Part shown: positions 37,515-45,849 of the stretch, one piece after another
How positions within the stretch are numbered: position 1 is the stretch's first letter
Layout of the letters: every line of letters begins with the position of its first letter
NCBI RefSeq assembly: GCF_009720485.1
Contig: NZ_CP045245.1
Coordinates: 3,782,001 to 3,846,000, forward strand
Direction of reading: 5' to 3'
DNA from: Cellulomonas sp. JZ18
Lineage (GTDB): Bacteria > Actinomycetota > Actinomycetes > Actinomycetales > Cellulomonadaceae
DNA length: 64,000 bases
The notes under the pieces: generated by a model
The model's input: the letters and a program-made list of their open reading frames with translations, nothing else
Database searches by the model: none
Told to the model about the DNA's origin: nothing
Made by a program: the position numbers and the translations under genes

Positions 37515-37751
37515 ATGAGCCGTCACTGCCAGGTGCTCGGGAAGGTGCCGTCCTTCGGCAACGCCGTCTCGCACTCGCACCGCCGCACGTCCCGTCGCTT
37601 CGACCCGAACGTCCAGCGCAAGCGGTACTGGGTGCCCTCGCTCGGTCGGCACGTGCGCCTGCGCGTCTCGACCGACGGCATCAAGGTCATCGACCGCCGG
37701 GGCATCGACGCCGTCGTCGCCGAGATCCTGCGCCGCGGGGAGAAGCTCTGA
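37515..37751 (+). CDS. rpmB: 50S ribosomal protein L28 (alternative, zinc-independent paralogue)
   Basis: 78 residues beginning [20 protein letters not shown], continuing with [20 protein letters not shown]; clear L28. Only one Cys (in SRHC) and no CxxC pairs, so it fits the zinc-free form. First gene of a tightly packed six-gene operon; its stop overlaps the next start (TGATG). Replaces the zinc-binding L28 when zinc is low, by analogy with the mycobacterial and Streptomyces C-minus sets. Confidence 0.93.
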   Translation: MSRHCQVLGKVPSFGNAVSHSHRRTSRRFDPNVQRKRYWVPSLGRHVRLRVSTDGIKVIDRRGIDAVVAEILRRGEKL

Positions 37752-37921
37752 TGGCCGGGAAGCGGGCCGACCTGCGGCCGGTCGTCAAGCTCCGGTCCAC
37801 CGCGGGCACCGGGTTCACCTACGTGACGCGCAAGAACCGCCGGAACACCCCCGACCGCCTCGTGCTGAGCAAGTACGACCCGGTCGTGCGCCGGCACGTC
37901 GACTTCCGCGAGGAGCGCTGA
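37751..37921 (+). CDS. rpmG: 50S ribosomal protein L33 (zinc-independent paralogue)
   Basis: 56 residues: [20 protein letters not shown], then [20 protein letters not shown] and [16 protein letters not shown]. Typical L33 without any Cys, so it is the zinc-free form. The ATG shares its A with the L28 stop and the stop is 1 nt before the S14 start. Part of the Zur-type ribosomal operon. Confidence 0.93.
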   Translation: MAGKRADLRPVVKLRSTAGTGFTYVTRKNRRNTPDRLVLSKYDPVVRRHVDFREER

Positions 37922-37922
37922 G

Positions 37923-38228
37923 GTGGCCAAGAAGAGCAAGATCGCCCGCGACGCGCAGCGCCGCGAGGTCGTCGCCCGGTACGCCGCCCGTCGCGCCGAG
38001 CTGCGGGCCGCGTCGGTGAACCCGCACCTGACGGAGGACCAGCGCCGGGCCGCCCGCGCCGAGCTGCACCGCCAGCCGCGCGACGCCTCCCCCGTCCGCC
38101 TGCGCAACCGCGACCTCGCCGACGGCCGCCCGCGCGGCCACCTCCGCACGTTCGGCCTGTCCCGCGTGCGCTTCCGCCAGATGGCGCTGCGCGGCGAGCT
38201 GCCCGGCGTCACCAAGTCGAGCTGGTGA
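37923..38228 (+). CDS. rpsN: 30S ribosomal protein S14 (zinc-independent paralogue)
   Basis: 101 residues from GTG 37923: [40 protein letters not shown] and [20 protein letters not shown]. The length (about 101) and lack of CxxC mark the long, zinc-free S14 rather than the 61-residue zinc-binding type. Fourth-to-last gene of the operon and starts 1 nt after L33. Confidence 0.94.
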   Translation: MAKKSKIARDAQRREVVARYAARRAELRAASVNPHLTEDQRRAARAELHRQPRDASPVRLRNRDLADGRPRGHLRTFGLSRVRFRQMALRGELPGVTKSSW

Positions 38229-38265
38229 CGGCGCCCGCCGTCGCCCCGAGCCCCAGGAGCCACCC

Positions 38266-38526
38266 GTGAAGAAGGGCATCCACCCCGACTACCGGCCCGT
38301 CGTGTTCCGCGACAAGTCGGCCGACTTCGCGTTCCTCACGCGGTCGACCGCCACGTCGTCGACGACCGTCGAGTGGGAGGACGGGAACACGTACCCCGTC
38401 ATCGACGTCGAGATCTCGAGCGCGAGCCACCCGTTCTGGACCGGCAGCGCGCGCGTCATGGACACCGCCGGCCGCGTCGAGAAGTTCCAGCGCCGCTACG
38501 GCCGTGGGACGGGGGGCACGCGATGA
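38266..38526 (+). CDS. rpmE2: 50S ribosomal protein L31 type B
   Basis: 86 residues from GTG 38266, after [33 protein letters not shown] and [20 protein letters not shown] are diagnostic of type B L31, the zinc-free paralogue. Its stop overlaps the L36 start (ATGA). In other bacteria type B L31 is induced under zinc limitation and replaces the zinc-carrying L31. Confidence 0.95.
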   Translation: MKKGIHPDYRPVVFRDKSADFAFLTRSTATSSTTVEWEDGNTYPVIDVEISSASHPFWTGSARVMDTAGRVEKFQRRYGRGTGGTR

Positions 38527-38645
38527 AGGTCCGCGCGTCGCTCGCGTCGCTGAAGAAGAAGGACGGGTCCATCGTCGTGCGCCGCCGCGGCAAGACCTAC
38601 GTGATCAACAAGCGCAACCCGCGGTGGAAGGCGAGGCAGGGCTGA
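38523..38645 (+). CDS. rpmJ: 50S ribosomal protein L36 (YkgO-type, zinc-independent)
   Basis: 40 residues: [20 protein letters not shown] then [21 protein letters not shown]36 without the C-C-C-H zinc ribbon; this is the YkgO-like alternative form. It overlaps both neighbours by 1-4 nt. It fits the zinc-starvation set. Confidence 0.94.
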   Translation: MKVRASLASLKKKDGSIVVRRRGKTYVINKRNPRWKARQG

Positions 38646-38833
38646 TGGCGGTCCCCAAGCGGAGGACGTCCCGCTCGCGCACGCGCTCACGCCGGGCGCA
38701 GTGGGTCGCGACGCCGGTCGACCTGGTGCCGCTCACGGTCGACGGCCGCACGGTCGCCGTCCCGCGCCGCCTGGTGGGCGCGGTCCGCCGAGGCCTCGTC
38801 GACGTCACGACCCTGCCGGACCACCCCCGCTGA
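38645..38833 (+). CDS. rpmF: 50S ribosomal protein L32 (zinc-independent paralogue)
   Basis: 62 residues: [20 protein letters not shown] is the L32 N-terminus, and the rest ([20 protein letters not shown]) lacks the usual CxxC pairs. Last gene of the operon; the ATG overlaps the L36 stop. The strong palindrome at 38851-38904 follows and may end transcription. Confidence 0.88.
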   Translation: MAVPKRRTSRSRTRSRRAQWVATPVDLVPLTVDGRTVAVPRRLVGAVRRGLVDVTTLPDHPR

Positions 38834-38850
38834 CGAGCCCCCCACCCCGC

Positions 38851-38904
38851 GACCCCGTGGTCGTGCACGGATCCGACGCCGGACCGCTGCACGACCACGG
38901 GGTC
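38851..38904. repeat. Dispersed palindromic repeat, copy C (perfect 17-bp arms); likely terminator
   Basis: GACCCCGTGGTCGTGCA (38851-38867) pairs perfectly with TGCACGACCACGGGGTC (38888-38904) around a 20-nt loop that includes CCGACGCCG. It lies between the convergent rpmF and YibE/F genes and can work as a terminator in both directions. Related copies are at 282-333 and 29788-29841. Confidence 0.8.
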
Positions 38905-38923
38905 GTCCTGCGGGAGGGGTGAG

Positions 38924-40158
38924 TCAGCGGGCGGTGGGGGCTGCGGCGGGGACCGCGTCGGGCGGGGTCGCGGTCGCGCCTCGGGCGGCGAGGCGGACGA
39001 GGAGGGCCGCCAGGGCCGTCGTCGCGGGGATGGCGAGGACGAGGCCGATGGAGCCGACGAGCGTGCGCACGACCTCCTCGGCGATCTCCCCCGCCGTGAG
39101 CAGCTCCAGGAACGACCGGTCCGCCAGGCTCACCAGCAGCACCATCGGCAGGGCCGCGCCGACGTAGGCGAAGACGATCGTGTAGACGGTCGACGCGATG
39201 TGGTCGCGGCCGATCCGCATCCCCTGCCCGAACAGGTCGCGCGCCGACGCGGTCGGACGCGCCGCGTGCAGCTCCCACACCGCGGACGCCTGGGTGATCG
39301 TGACGTCGTTGAGGACGCCGAGCCCCGCGAGCACCATCCCGCACACCAGCACCGCGCGCAGCCGCACCTCGGGCGCGGACGCCAGCAGGTCGAGCGCGTA
39401 CTCCCCCGACAGCCCGGTCAGGTGCGCGGCCCCGCCGGCCCACGCCGCGATGGCGCAGGTCGCGGCCAGCCCGACGAGCGTGCCGAGCAGCGCCGTCGAC
39501 GTGCGCACCGACACCCCGTGCGCCAGGTACAGCACCGCGAACATGATGACGACGCTGGTGACGAGCGCGACGGGCACCGCCGGCCGGCCCTGCAGCAGCG
39601 CGGGCAGCGTGAAGAACGCGACCACGCCGAGCCCCACGACGACGCCCGCGAGCGCCGCGAGCCCACGCCAGCGCGCGACGAGCACCACGAGCACCGCGAA
39701 GACCCCGGCGAGCAGCGCGATGGGCGGTCCGCGCACGAAGTCGACGAAGACGTACGACGTCGTCATGACGTCGGGGTCGCCGAGCGGGTCCAGCGCCGTC
39801 TCCGGCACCTCCATCCGCGCGACCCGCAGCGTGTCGCCGGCGGCGAGCTCGGGCACGTACTCGGGGGCACGTGCGCGTCGACCTCCTCGCCGTCGGCGAG
39901 CCGGATCGTCGCCTGGTCCATGCCCGTCGCGTCGGGGTGGACCTCCACGACGTCCGCGCGCACGTAGGTCACGCCCGGGCCGGCGGTGTCGATGCGCGGC
40001 GGGGCGGCGTCCGGGTCGGGCCACAGCCACCACGCGCCTGCGAGCGCGGCGGCGAGGGACGCGAGCAGGAGGACCGTGAGCAGCACGCGGGCGCGCGGGA
40101 CGGCGGCGGCCGTCGCGGCGGACGAGCCGGCGGACGAGGTCGGGGCGTGGACGTGCAC
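38924..40158 (-). pseudogene. YibE/F-like membrane protein, frameshifted
   Basis: The N-terminal part from GTG 40156-40158 has a membrane helix (VLLTVLLLASLAAALAGAWW) and an extracytoplasmic domain (VTYVRADVVEVHPDATGMDQ). At the G-run 39863-39867 (CCCCC in the coding strand) the frame changes, continuing EYVPELAAGDTLRVARMEVP and then seven or so helices of the YibE/F family (GLAALAGVVVGLGVVAFFTL, NDVTITQASAVWELHAARPT). One extra C restores a protein of about 410 residues. YibE/F members are uncharacterised membrane proteins. The coding frame is otherwise intact, so a base-calling error is plausible. Confidence 0.72.
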
Positions 40159-40275
40159 GCTCCAGCATGAGCCGCACCCCCACCCGCCGAGCACGGGACG
40201 CGCCGTGACCCCCGCACCAGCCCCCACAGCCCCTCACCCCAGCCCCCCTCCCCACCCCAGCCCCCCTCCTCCCCC

Positions 40276-40349
40276 GCCGAGTTCGGCAGTTCCACGTCGA
40301 CTTCGCGACCCAGAGGTCGCTGACTCGGCACAGAACTGCCGAACTCGGC
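40276..40349. repeat. Long intergenic palindrome with internal hairpin
   Basis: GCCGAGTTCGGCAGTTC (40276-40292) and its exact complement (40333-40349) flank a 40-nt loop that holds a second hairpin, GCGACC-CAGA-GGTCGC (40305-40320). Flanking C-rich (left) and G-rich (right) tracts extend the symmetry. The 321-bp gap 40159-40479 lies between divergent genes; apart from this, only a poly-purine stretch is seen. Confidence 0.7.
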
Positions 40350-40479
40350 GTGGAGGGGCGGGTGGGGGGCGAGAAGGGGGTGGGGGTGGGGGTGGTCGGG
40401 GCGGGGCGCGGATCGGGCGGATCGGGCGGGGCGGCGGGTGGGGGCGACGGTCCCGGTGCGCGTGCGTCAGACTGCCCGC

Positions 40480-43236
40480 GTGACCGACCTGCTCTCGTCG
40501 CCGCGCCTGGTGGGCGACGGACCGGCGGTCGCGCACGCCCCGGACTGGACGTGGCTGCCCGACCCGGTCGACGCACCGAGCGCGGACGACCTCGCGCGGG
40601 CCGGCCGCGAGGCCGAGCAGATCCTCGCGGAGCGCGGCGTCACCTACGGTGCCGACCTGCCCGGCGGGCAGGGGCGGTGGCGTCTCGACCCCCTGCCCGT
40701 GGTCGTCGACGAGACCGAGTGGGCCGCCCTCGACGCGGCGCTGGTGCAGCGCGCCGAGCTGCTCGACGCCGTCCTGCACGACCTGTACGGACCGCGCCGC
40801 CTGCTCGACGACCGTCTGCTCCCCCCGACCGCGGTGCTCGCCCACCCCGGGTTCCTGCGCGCGGTCGACGGCCTGCGCACGCCCGGCGGGCGTGAGCTCG
40901 TGCTCACCGCGACCGACCTCGTCCGGGACGCGTCCGGCGGCTGGTGCGCCGTCGCCGACCGCACGCAGGCACCGTCCGGTGCGGGGTACGCCATGGAGGA
41001 CCGCCGCGTCACCGCGCAGGTGCTCGCCGGCGTGTACCGGCAGGCGCCGATCGCGCGCCTCGGGCCGTTCTTCCACGCGCTGCGACGCGCGCTGCGGGAC
41101 GTCGCGCCGCGCACGGCGTCCGACGACCCCCGCATCGTCCTGCTCTCTCCCGGCCCGGGCAGCGAGACCGCGTTCGACCAGGCGTACCTCGCGTCCATGC
41201 TGGGGCTCCCCCTCGTCGAGGGACGCGACCTGCTCGTGCGCGAGGGGCGCGTCCACCTCGAGGGCATCGACGGGCTCGAGCCGGTCGACGTCATCCTGCG
41301 CCGCGTCGACGCCGACTGGTGCGACCCCCTCGACCTGCGCGCCGGGTCGCGCCTGGGCGTGCCGGGCCTCGTGCGGGCGGTGCGCGGCGGGTCCGTCAGC
41401 GTCGTCAACCCGCTCGGTGCGTCCGTGCTGGAGAGTCCCGCGCTCCTGGCGTACCTGCCGCGCCTGGCGCGCGCCGTGCTGGACCAGGACCTCGCGCTGC
41501 CGTCGGCACCGACGTGGTGGTGCGGTGAGGAGCCCGCCCTGCGGCACGTCCTCGCGTACCTCGACCGGCTCGTCGTGAAGCCCACCGCGCAGGGGTCGGA
41601 CGTGACGACCGTGCTCGGCTGGTCGCTCTCGGCGGCGGAGCGGGACGCACTGGCCGCCCGGATCCGGGCGGAGCCGTGGGCGTGGGTCGGCCAGGAGCCG
41701 GTCGGCCCGACCGTGGGCCCGCACGGGGGCGTCGGGTCGGACCGTCCCGGCGCGGCGGGCGTCGGACCGGCCGACCTCGGCCCGCGCGCCGCCGTGCTGC
41801 GCGCGTACGCGGTCGCGCACGCCGGCACGTACACCGTCATGGCGGGTGGGCTGGCCCGCGTGGCCGACGCACCCGTCGTCTCGTCGTCGCGGGGCGCGAC
41901 GGCCAAGGACGTCTGGGTGCTCGCGAGCCAGCCGACGGCGCCGCCGGACGTGGCGGTCCGCGAGGACGCCGTCGCCGCGGTCGGCCGCGCCGTGGGCGCC
42001 GGCATCTCGCCGCGCAGCGCGGAGAACCTGTACTGGGTGGGCCGCTACGCCGAGCGGGCCGAGGGCGGGGTGCGCGTGCTGCGCGCGGTCGCGGACCGGT
42101 GGGACGACTACCACCGGACGCCGGGGTCGGCGGGAGGACGCGCGCTCGCGGTGCTGCTGCAGGCGCTCACGCCCGCGGCGCTGCCGGACGCCGCCGGGAC
42201 GGCCGGCGCCGCCGGGCACCCGGACGTCGCCGACGACGAGCGCATCGGGGCAGGCGTCCCGGCGCTGCGCGACCTGCTCGTCGACCGCGCGACGCCGGGC
42301 AGCGTCGCGGGGGCCGTGCACCGGCTCGCGGGCGCCGCGGCCGCCGTGCGGGACCAGCTCTCGACCGACACGTTCGAGCCGATCGCCCGCATCGAGCGGG
42401 CGCTGCGCGACGAGCGGGGCCGCTCCCGCCCGCGCCCCGCGGACGCGCTCGGCCTGGTCCCGGAGCAGACCACGGCACCGACCGCGGACCAGGCCACGGA
42501 CCACGCCACGGGCCGGGTCACGGGCCGGGTCACGGACCACGCCACGGAGCAGGCCCAGGACCGGGCCGCGCAGCAGGCCGCCGCCGTCACGGCCGGCCTG
42601 CGCCCGACGCTCGACCGCGTGCTGACCGACCTGCTCGCGCTGTCCGGCGTGGCGGCCGAGGGCCTGACGCGCGACGTCGGCTGGTACCTGCTCGACGCGG
42701 GCCGGCGCATCGAGCGGGCGCAGAACCTCGTCGACATGCTCGCCGCCACGCTCGTCGTGCGCCGCTCGGCCGACGTCGAGGACCTCCTGCTGGAGTCGGT
42801 GCTGCTCGCCAACGAGTCGGGCATCACGTACCGCCGGCGGCACCAGGGCGCACCGGGCGTCGCCAGCGTCCTGGACCTGCTGGTGCACGACCGCACGAAC
42901 CCCCGCTCGCTCGCGTTCCAGCTCGACCGCCTCCTCGAGGACCTCGAGGCCGTGCCCGCGCCGTGGCGGTCGGCCGGGCAGCGCGACCACCTGCTGCACG
43001 GCGTCGCGGAGCTCGTCGCCGAGCTCGACACGGTGGTCGTGGGTCAGGTCGTGTCGGACGACGGCCGCCGGGTCCGGCTCGCGGAGGCGCTCGAGTCGAT
43101 GCTGTGGCGGCTGCGGGCCGCGTCCGACGAGATCGAGCGCGTGCACTTCGTGCGGCCGGCCGCGAGCCGCGCCCTCGTCGACCTGTGGGGTGCGACGAAC
43201 CTGCACGAGCACGACGACGCGGGAGGACGGGCGTGA
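40480..43236 (+). CDS. Circularly permuted ATP-grasp / alpha-E domain fusion
   Basis: 918 residues. Residues about 1-500 are the circularly permuted type 2 ATP-grasp (DUF404/DUF407): APIARLGPFFHALRRALRDV, IVLLSPGPGSETAFDQAYLA, DRLVVKPTAQGSDVTTVLGW. Residues about 510-918 form the alpha-E domain (DUF403): ISPRSAENLYWVGRYAERAE onward. The alpha-E part contains a low-complexity insert near 665-695 (ATDHATGRVTGRVTDHATEQ). In many bacteria these are two genes; here they are fused. Families of this kind are predicted to make peptide-like bonds on protein or peptide substrates together with a transglutaminase, which follows with a GTGA overlap. GTG 40480 has no clear ribosome site. Confidence 0.88.
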   Translation: MTDLLSSPRLVGDGPAVAHAPDWTWLPDPVDAPSADDLARAGREAEQILAERGVTYGADLPGGQGRWRLDPLPVVVDETEWAALDAALVQRAELLDAVLHDLYGPRRLLDDRLLPPTAVLAHPGFLRAVDGLRTPGGRELVLTATDLVRDASGGWCAVADRTQAPSGAGYAMEDRRVTAQVLAGVYRQAPIARLGPFFHALRRALRDVAPRTASDDPRIVLLSPGPGSETAFDQAYLASMLGLPLVEGRDLLVREGRVHLEGIDGLEPVDVILRRVDADWCDPLDLRAGSRLGVPGLVRAVRGGSVSVVNPLGASVLESPALLAYLPRLARAVLDQDLALPSAPTWWCGEEPALRHVLAYLDRLVVKPTAQGSDVTTVLGWSLSAAERDALAARIRAEPWAWVGQEPVGPTVGPHGGVGSDRPGAAGVGPADLGPRAAVLRAYAVAHAGTYTVMAGGLARVADAPVVSSSRGATAKDVWVLASQPTAPPDVAVREDAVAAVGRAVGAGISPRSAENLYWVGRYAERAEGGVRVLRAVADRWDDYHRTPGSAGGRALAVLLQALTPAALPDAAGTAGAAGHPDVADDERIGAGVPALRDLLVDRATPGSVAGAVHRLAGAAAAVRDQLSTDTFEPIARIERALRDERGRSRPRPADALGLVPEQTTAPTADQATDHATGRVTGRVTDHATEQAQDRAAQQAAAVTAGLRPTLDRVLTDLLALSGVAAEGLTRDVGWYLLDAGRRIERAQNLVDMLAATLVVRRSADVEDLLLESVLLANESGITYRRRHQGAPGVASVLDLLVHDRTNPRSLAFQLDRLLEDLEAVPAPWRSAGQRDHLLHGVAELVAELDTVVVGQVVSDDGRRVRLAEALESMLWRLRAASDEIERVHFVRPAASRALVDLWGATNLHEHDDAGGRA

Positions 43237-44186
43237 CGACGACCGACGACGCCGCCCGCCCGGCGGGCCGCGCCTACGACCTCGTGCACCGCACGACGTA
43301 CGAGTACCCCGCGCCGGTCACGGACTCCTACGGGCGCACCACCATGACGCCGCGCGACCTGCCCGACCAGCGCCTGGTCACCACGTCGCTGACCGTGGAC
43401 CCCGTGCCGGCGGACACCCAGACGCACGTCGACTGGTTCGGCAGCACGACGACGTACTTCGGTGTCACCGCGCCGCACACGCGGCTCGTGGTCACGTCCC
43501 GCTCGACGCTCGAGGTCAGCCGCGTGGCGCCCGCACGCGCGGACCTGCCCGACGTGCGCTGGCGCGGCGTGGCGCGGGCGGTCGCGGCGGGCGACCTCGG
43601 CACGCTGCACACCGACGCGTCCGGCCTGGTCGCGCTGCGCGAGGCGGTCCTGCCGTCGGTGCACGTGACGTTCGTCGACGAGATGCGTGCGTGGGCGGCG
43701 CCGTCGTTCGCCGAGGACCGGCCCCTCGCCGACGTCGTCCTGGACCTCCTGCACCGCGTCCGCACGGAGCTGACCTACCGCTCCGGCTCCACGACCGTGC
43801 ACACGACGCAGGCGCAGCTGCTGGCCCAGGGCACGGGCGTCTGCCAGGACTTCGCGCACCTCGTCATCGCGGCGCTGCGCCTGCACGGCGTCCCCGCGCG
43901 GTACGCGTCCGGGTACATCGAGACGCGGCCGCGGCCGGGCCGGGCCAAGCTGCGGGGCGCCGACGCGTCGCACGCCTGGGTGTCCGTGTGGCTGCCCGGG
44001 CACGGCTGGCTGGAGGCCGACCCGACGAACGACCAGCTCGTCGACGACCGGTACGTCGTGCTGGGCTGGGGGCGGGACTACCACGACGTCCCGCCGCTGC
44101 GCGGGGTCATCTTCACCGAGGGCGGCGGGGCGTCGCCGCGCGTCGAGGTCGACCTGGTGCCGGCGGGCTCCGACCCCTTCCTCTGA
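43233..44186 (+). CDS. Transglutaminase-like protein (ATP-grasp/alpha-E associated)
   Basis: 317 residues, GTG 43233 overlapping the stop of the fusion gene. The N-terminal bacterial transglutaminase-like domain (YDLVHRTTYEYPAPVTDSYG) precedes the catalytic core: Cys in GTGVCQDFAHLVIAALRL (about 204), His in ADASHAWVSVWLPGHGWLEA (about 246) and Asp in EADPTND (about 263). It could act as a peptidase or cross-linking enzyme. No signal peptide. The pair is a conserved unit, so both products probably act on the same peptide substrate in the cytoplasm. Confidence 0.92.
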   Translation: MTTTDDAARPAGRAYDLVHRTTYEYPAPVTDSYGRTTMTPRDLPDQRLVTTSLTVDPVPADTQTHVDWFGSTTTYFGVTAPHTRLVVTSRSTLEVSRVAPARADLPDVRWRGVARAVAAGDLGTLHTDASGLVALREAVLPSVHVTFVDEMRAWAAPSFAEDRPLADVVLDLLHRVRTELTYRSGSTTVHTTQAQLLAQGTGVCQDFAHLVIAALRLHGVPARYASGYIETRPRPGRAKLRGADASHAWVSVWLPGHGWLEADPTNDQLVDDRYVVLGWGRDYHDVPPLRGVIFTEGGGASPRVEVDLVPAGSDPFL

Positions 44187-44228
44187 CGACGGGGCCGCAC
44201 GTCCGCCCGGCTCCCGCGACCGCCCGGC

Positions 44229-45131
44229 TCAGCGCAGGGCCGCGCCCGCCCGCTCGTCCAGCTCCGCGCGCCCCACGACGAACCCGCCCGCGTCGACGAC
44301 CGTCCCGCCCGCGGCCCGCCACAGCGTGCCGACGACGCGTGCGACGGCCGGGGCCACCCGCGTGCGCGCGACCACGTGCTGCTGCGACGGGGGCTCCGCC
44401 TGGAGCTGCAGCGGGTCCGGTGGCTCCCAGGTCACGTGGTACCCCCACGGTCCGTGCTCCCGCCAGTCCAGCCCCGAGAGCACCAGCGGCACCTGCGCGG
44501 CGCGCGCGAGGCGCACCACGACCGCGCCGTCGTACGGGAACGTCGCCGTCAGGGTGAAGCCGGGGGCGCCGTCCGCGGGGACCGACGCGGGACCGAGGCG
44601 GCTGCCCGACAGCGCGGGCCGCACGAGGGGCACGACGTCCTGCGCGGCGACCGGCACGGCCGACCACAGCGTCAGGTCGAGCGCCGCCGCGGGGTCCGGC
44701 ACGACGACGGACGCGCGGTCGGCCGGCAGGATGCCGCCGCCCGTGCGGCGCGCCGCGGCGGTCGCCCACCCCGCGAGCAGCCCGGCGGGGACCTGCGCCT
44801 CCGCCGGCGTGCGCACCGGCAGGCCGTAGAGGTCCGCGTCCCGGGCGGGCAGGCCCAGCGCCCGCGCCGTCGCCGCGTCGCACGGGTGCGGGCCCACGAG
44901 CACGACCCCGGGCGCGACGGCGAGCGCGCCGACCACGGGTGCCGCCTCGACGGCGATGCCGCGGAAGCGCGCGCCGGTGGGGCGTGCGGCCGGCTGCGCG
45001 AGCCCCGGCTCACGCTCCCAGCGGGCGTCGGCGAACCACGCGCGCGCGAGGCCGACGACGTCCGTGCCGGCGGGCAGCGCGAGCACGTGCAGCCCGTCGA
45101 GCGCGGGCGGGACCGGGGCCGGCGGCGTCAT
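44229..45131 (-). CDS. Uncharacterised protein, paralogue of the gene at 15285-16436
   Basis: 300 residues, soluble. Blocks shared in order with the gene at 15285: LHVLALPAGTDVVGLARAWF (against [17 protein letters not shown]), GWATAAARRTGGGILPADRA with VVVPDPAAALDLTLWSAVPV (against [12 protein letters not shown] and [16 protein letters not shown]), and GYHVTWEPPDPLQLQAEPPS with RTRVAPAVARVVGTLWRAAG and FVVGRAEL at the end. The copy here is shorter because it lacks the low-complexity linker. ATG 45129-45131; convergent with the transglutaminase. No known domain is recognised, and the copy next to dcd is operonic, which may help assign function. Confidence 0.75.
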   Translation of the reverse strand: MTPPAPVPPALDGLHVLALPAGTDVVGLARAWFADARWEREPGLAQPAARPTGARFRGIAVEAAPVVGALAVAPGVVLVGPHPCDAATARALGLPARDADLYGLPVRTPAEAQVPAGLLAGWATAAARRTGGGILPADRASVVVPDPAAALDLTLWSAVPVAAQDVVPLVRPALSGSRLGPASVPADGAPGFTLTATFPYDGAVVVRLARAAQVPLVLSGLDWREHGPWGYHVTWEPPDPLQLQAEPPSQQHVVARTRVAPAVARVVGTLWRAAGGTVVDAGGFVVGRAELDERAGAALR

Positions 45132-45291
45132 GCGCGGACGCTAGCGGGCGATCGTCACGCCGGTGTTTCCCCGCACGGCCGATCGGGCGACGCGCCGACG
45201 ACGCGCCGGTCGCGCGTCCGCCGGCGTCCGCGCAGCGGTCGGTGGCGGGCGGCCCGGATCGGTCGGTCGCGGGCCGGTCGGCCGCGGGTCG

Positions 45292-45849
45292 TCAGGCCCG
45301 GACGTCGTGCAGGTGGTGGACGACGTCGTGCAGGAAGTACTGCCCGAGCGTGCGCACCGTGAACCGCGACCCGTTGCTGCGCCGACCCGGGCGGTCCCAC
45401 TGCCCGTCCGTCACGGCCTCGAAGCGTGCCGCCGTGACGTCCGCCGCGGCCGCGAGCTCGCCGGCGACGACCTGCGGGTCCTGCAGGTCGTAGCGGTCCT
45501 CTCGCGCGGTGGCGTCCTGGTCCCAGTTGGCGAACAGCGGGTCGTCCTCGTCCAGCATGAGCTGCACGCGCTCGCCGAAGATGCGCATGACGTCCCGCAC
45601 GTGCGCGCCGTACTCCAGCGTCGACCACGTCGTGGGCTCGGGGCGCTCGCGCGCGTCGTCACGGTGCAGCGCGGAGACCCAGCGCGGCACGAGGTCGCGG
45701 ACCGTGCCGGCGACGGCCTCCGGCGGGACGTCCGACGCGGCGAAGCCGCACTCGGGGCAGCGCTGCTCGACGACCCAGGTCCAGTCCTTGTCGTCGGGCG
45801 CGATCGCGGGCGGCTCGGGGGTCTGGGCGGCTGGCGCGGGCGTGTCCAC
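45292..45849 (-). CDS. DinB family protein
   Basis: 185 residues from GTG 45847-45849. A zinc-ribbon-like CPECGF near the N-terminus, then DinB/YfiT four-helix features: WSTLEYGAHVRDVMRIFGER with the first metal-ligand His, and QYFLHDVVHHLHDVRA with the C-terminal His pair. DinB-like proteins are metal-dependent thiol (mycothiol or bacillithiol) transferases or of unknown function. A mycothiol role would suit an actinobacterium. Single gene downstream of the GAF regulator. Confidence 0.85.
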   Translation of the reverse strand: MDTPAPAAQTPEPPAIAPDDKDWTWVVEQRCPECGFAASDVPPEAVAGTVRDLVPRWVSALHRDDARERPEPTTWSTLEYGAHVRDVMRIFGERVQLMLDEDDPLFANWDQDATAREDRYDLQDPQVVAGELAAAADVTAARFEAVTDGQWDRPGRRSNGSRFTVRTLGQYFLHDVVHHLHDVRA

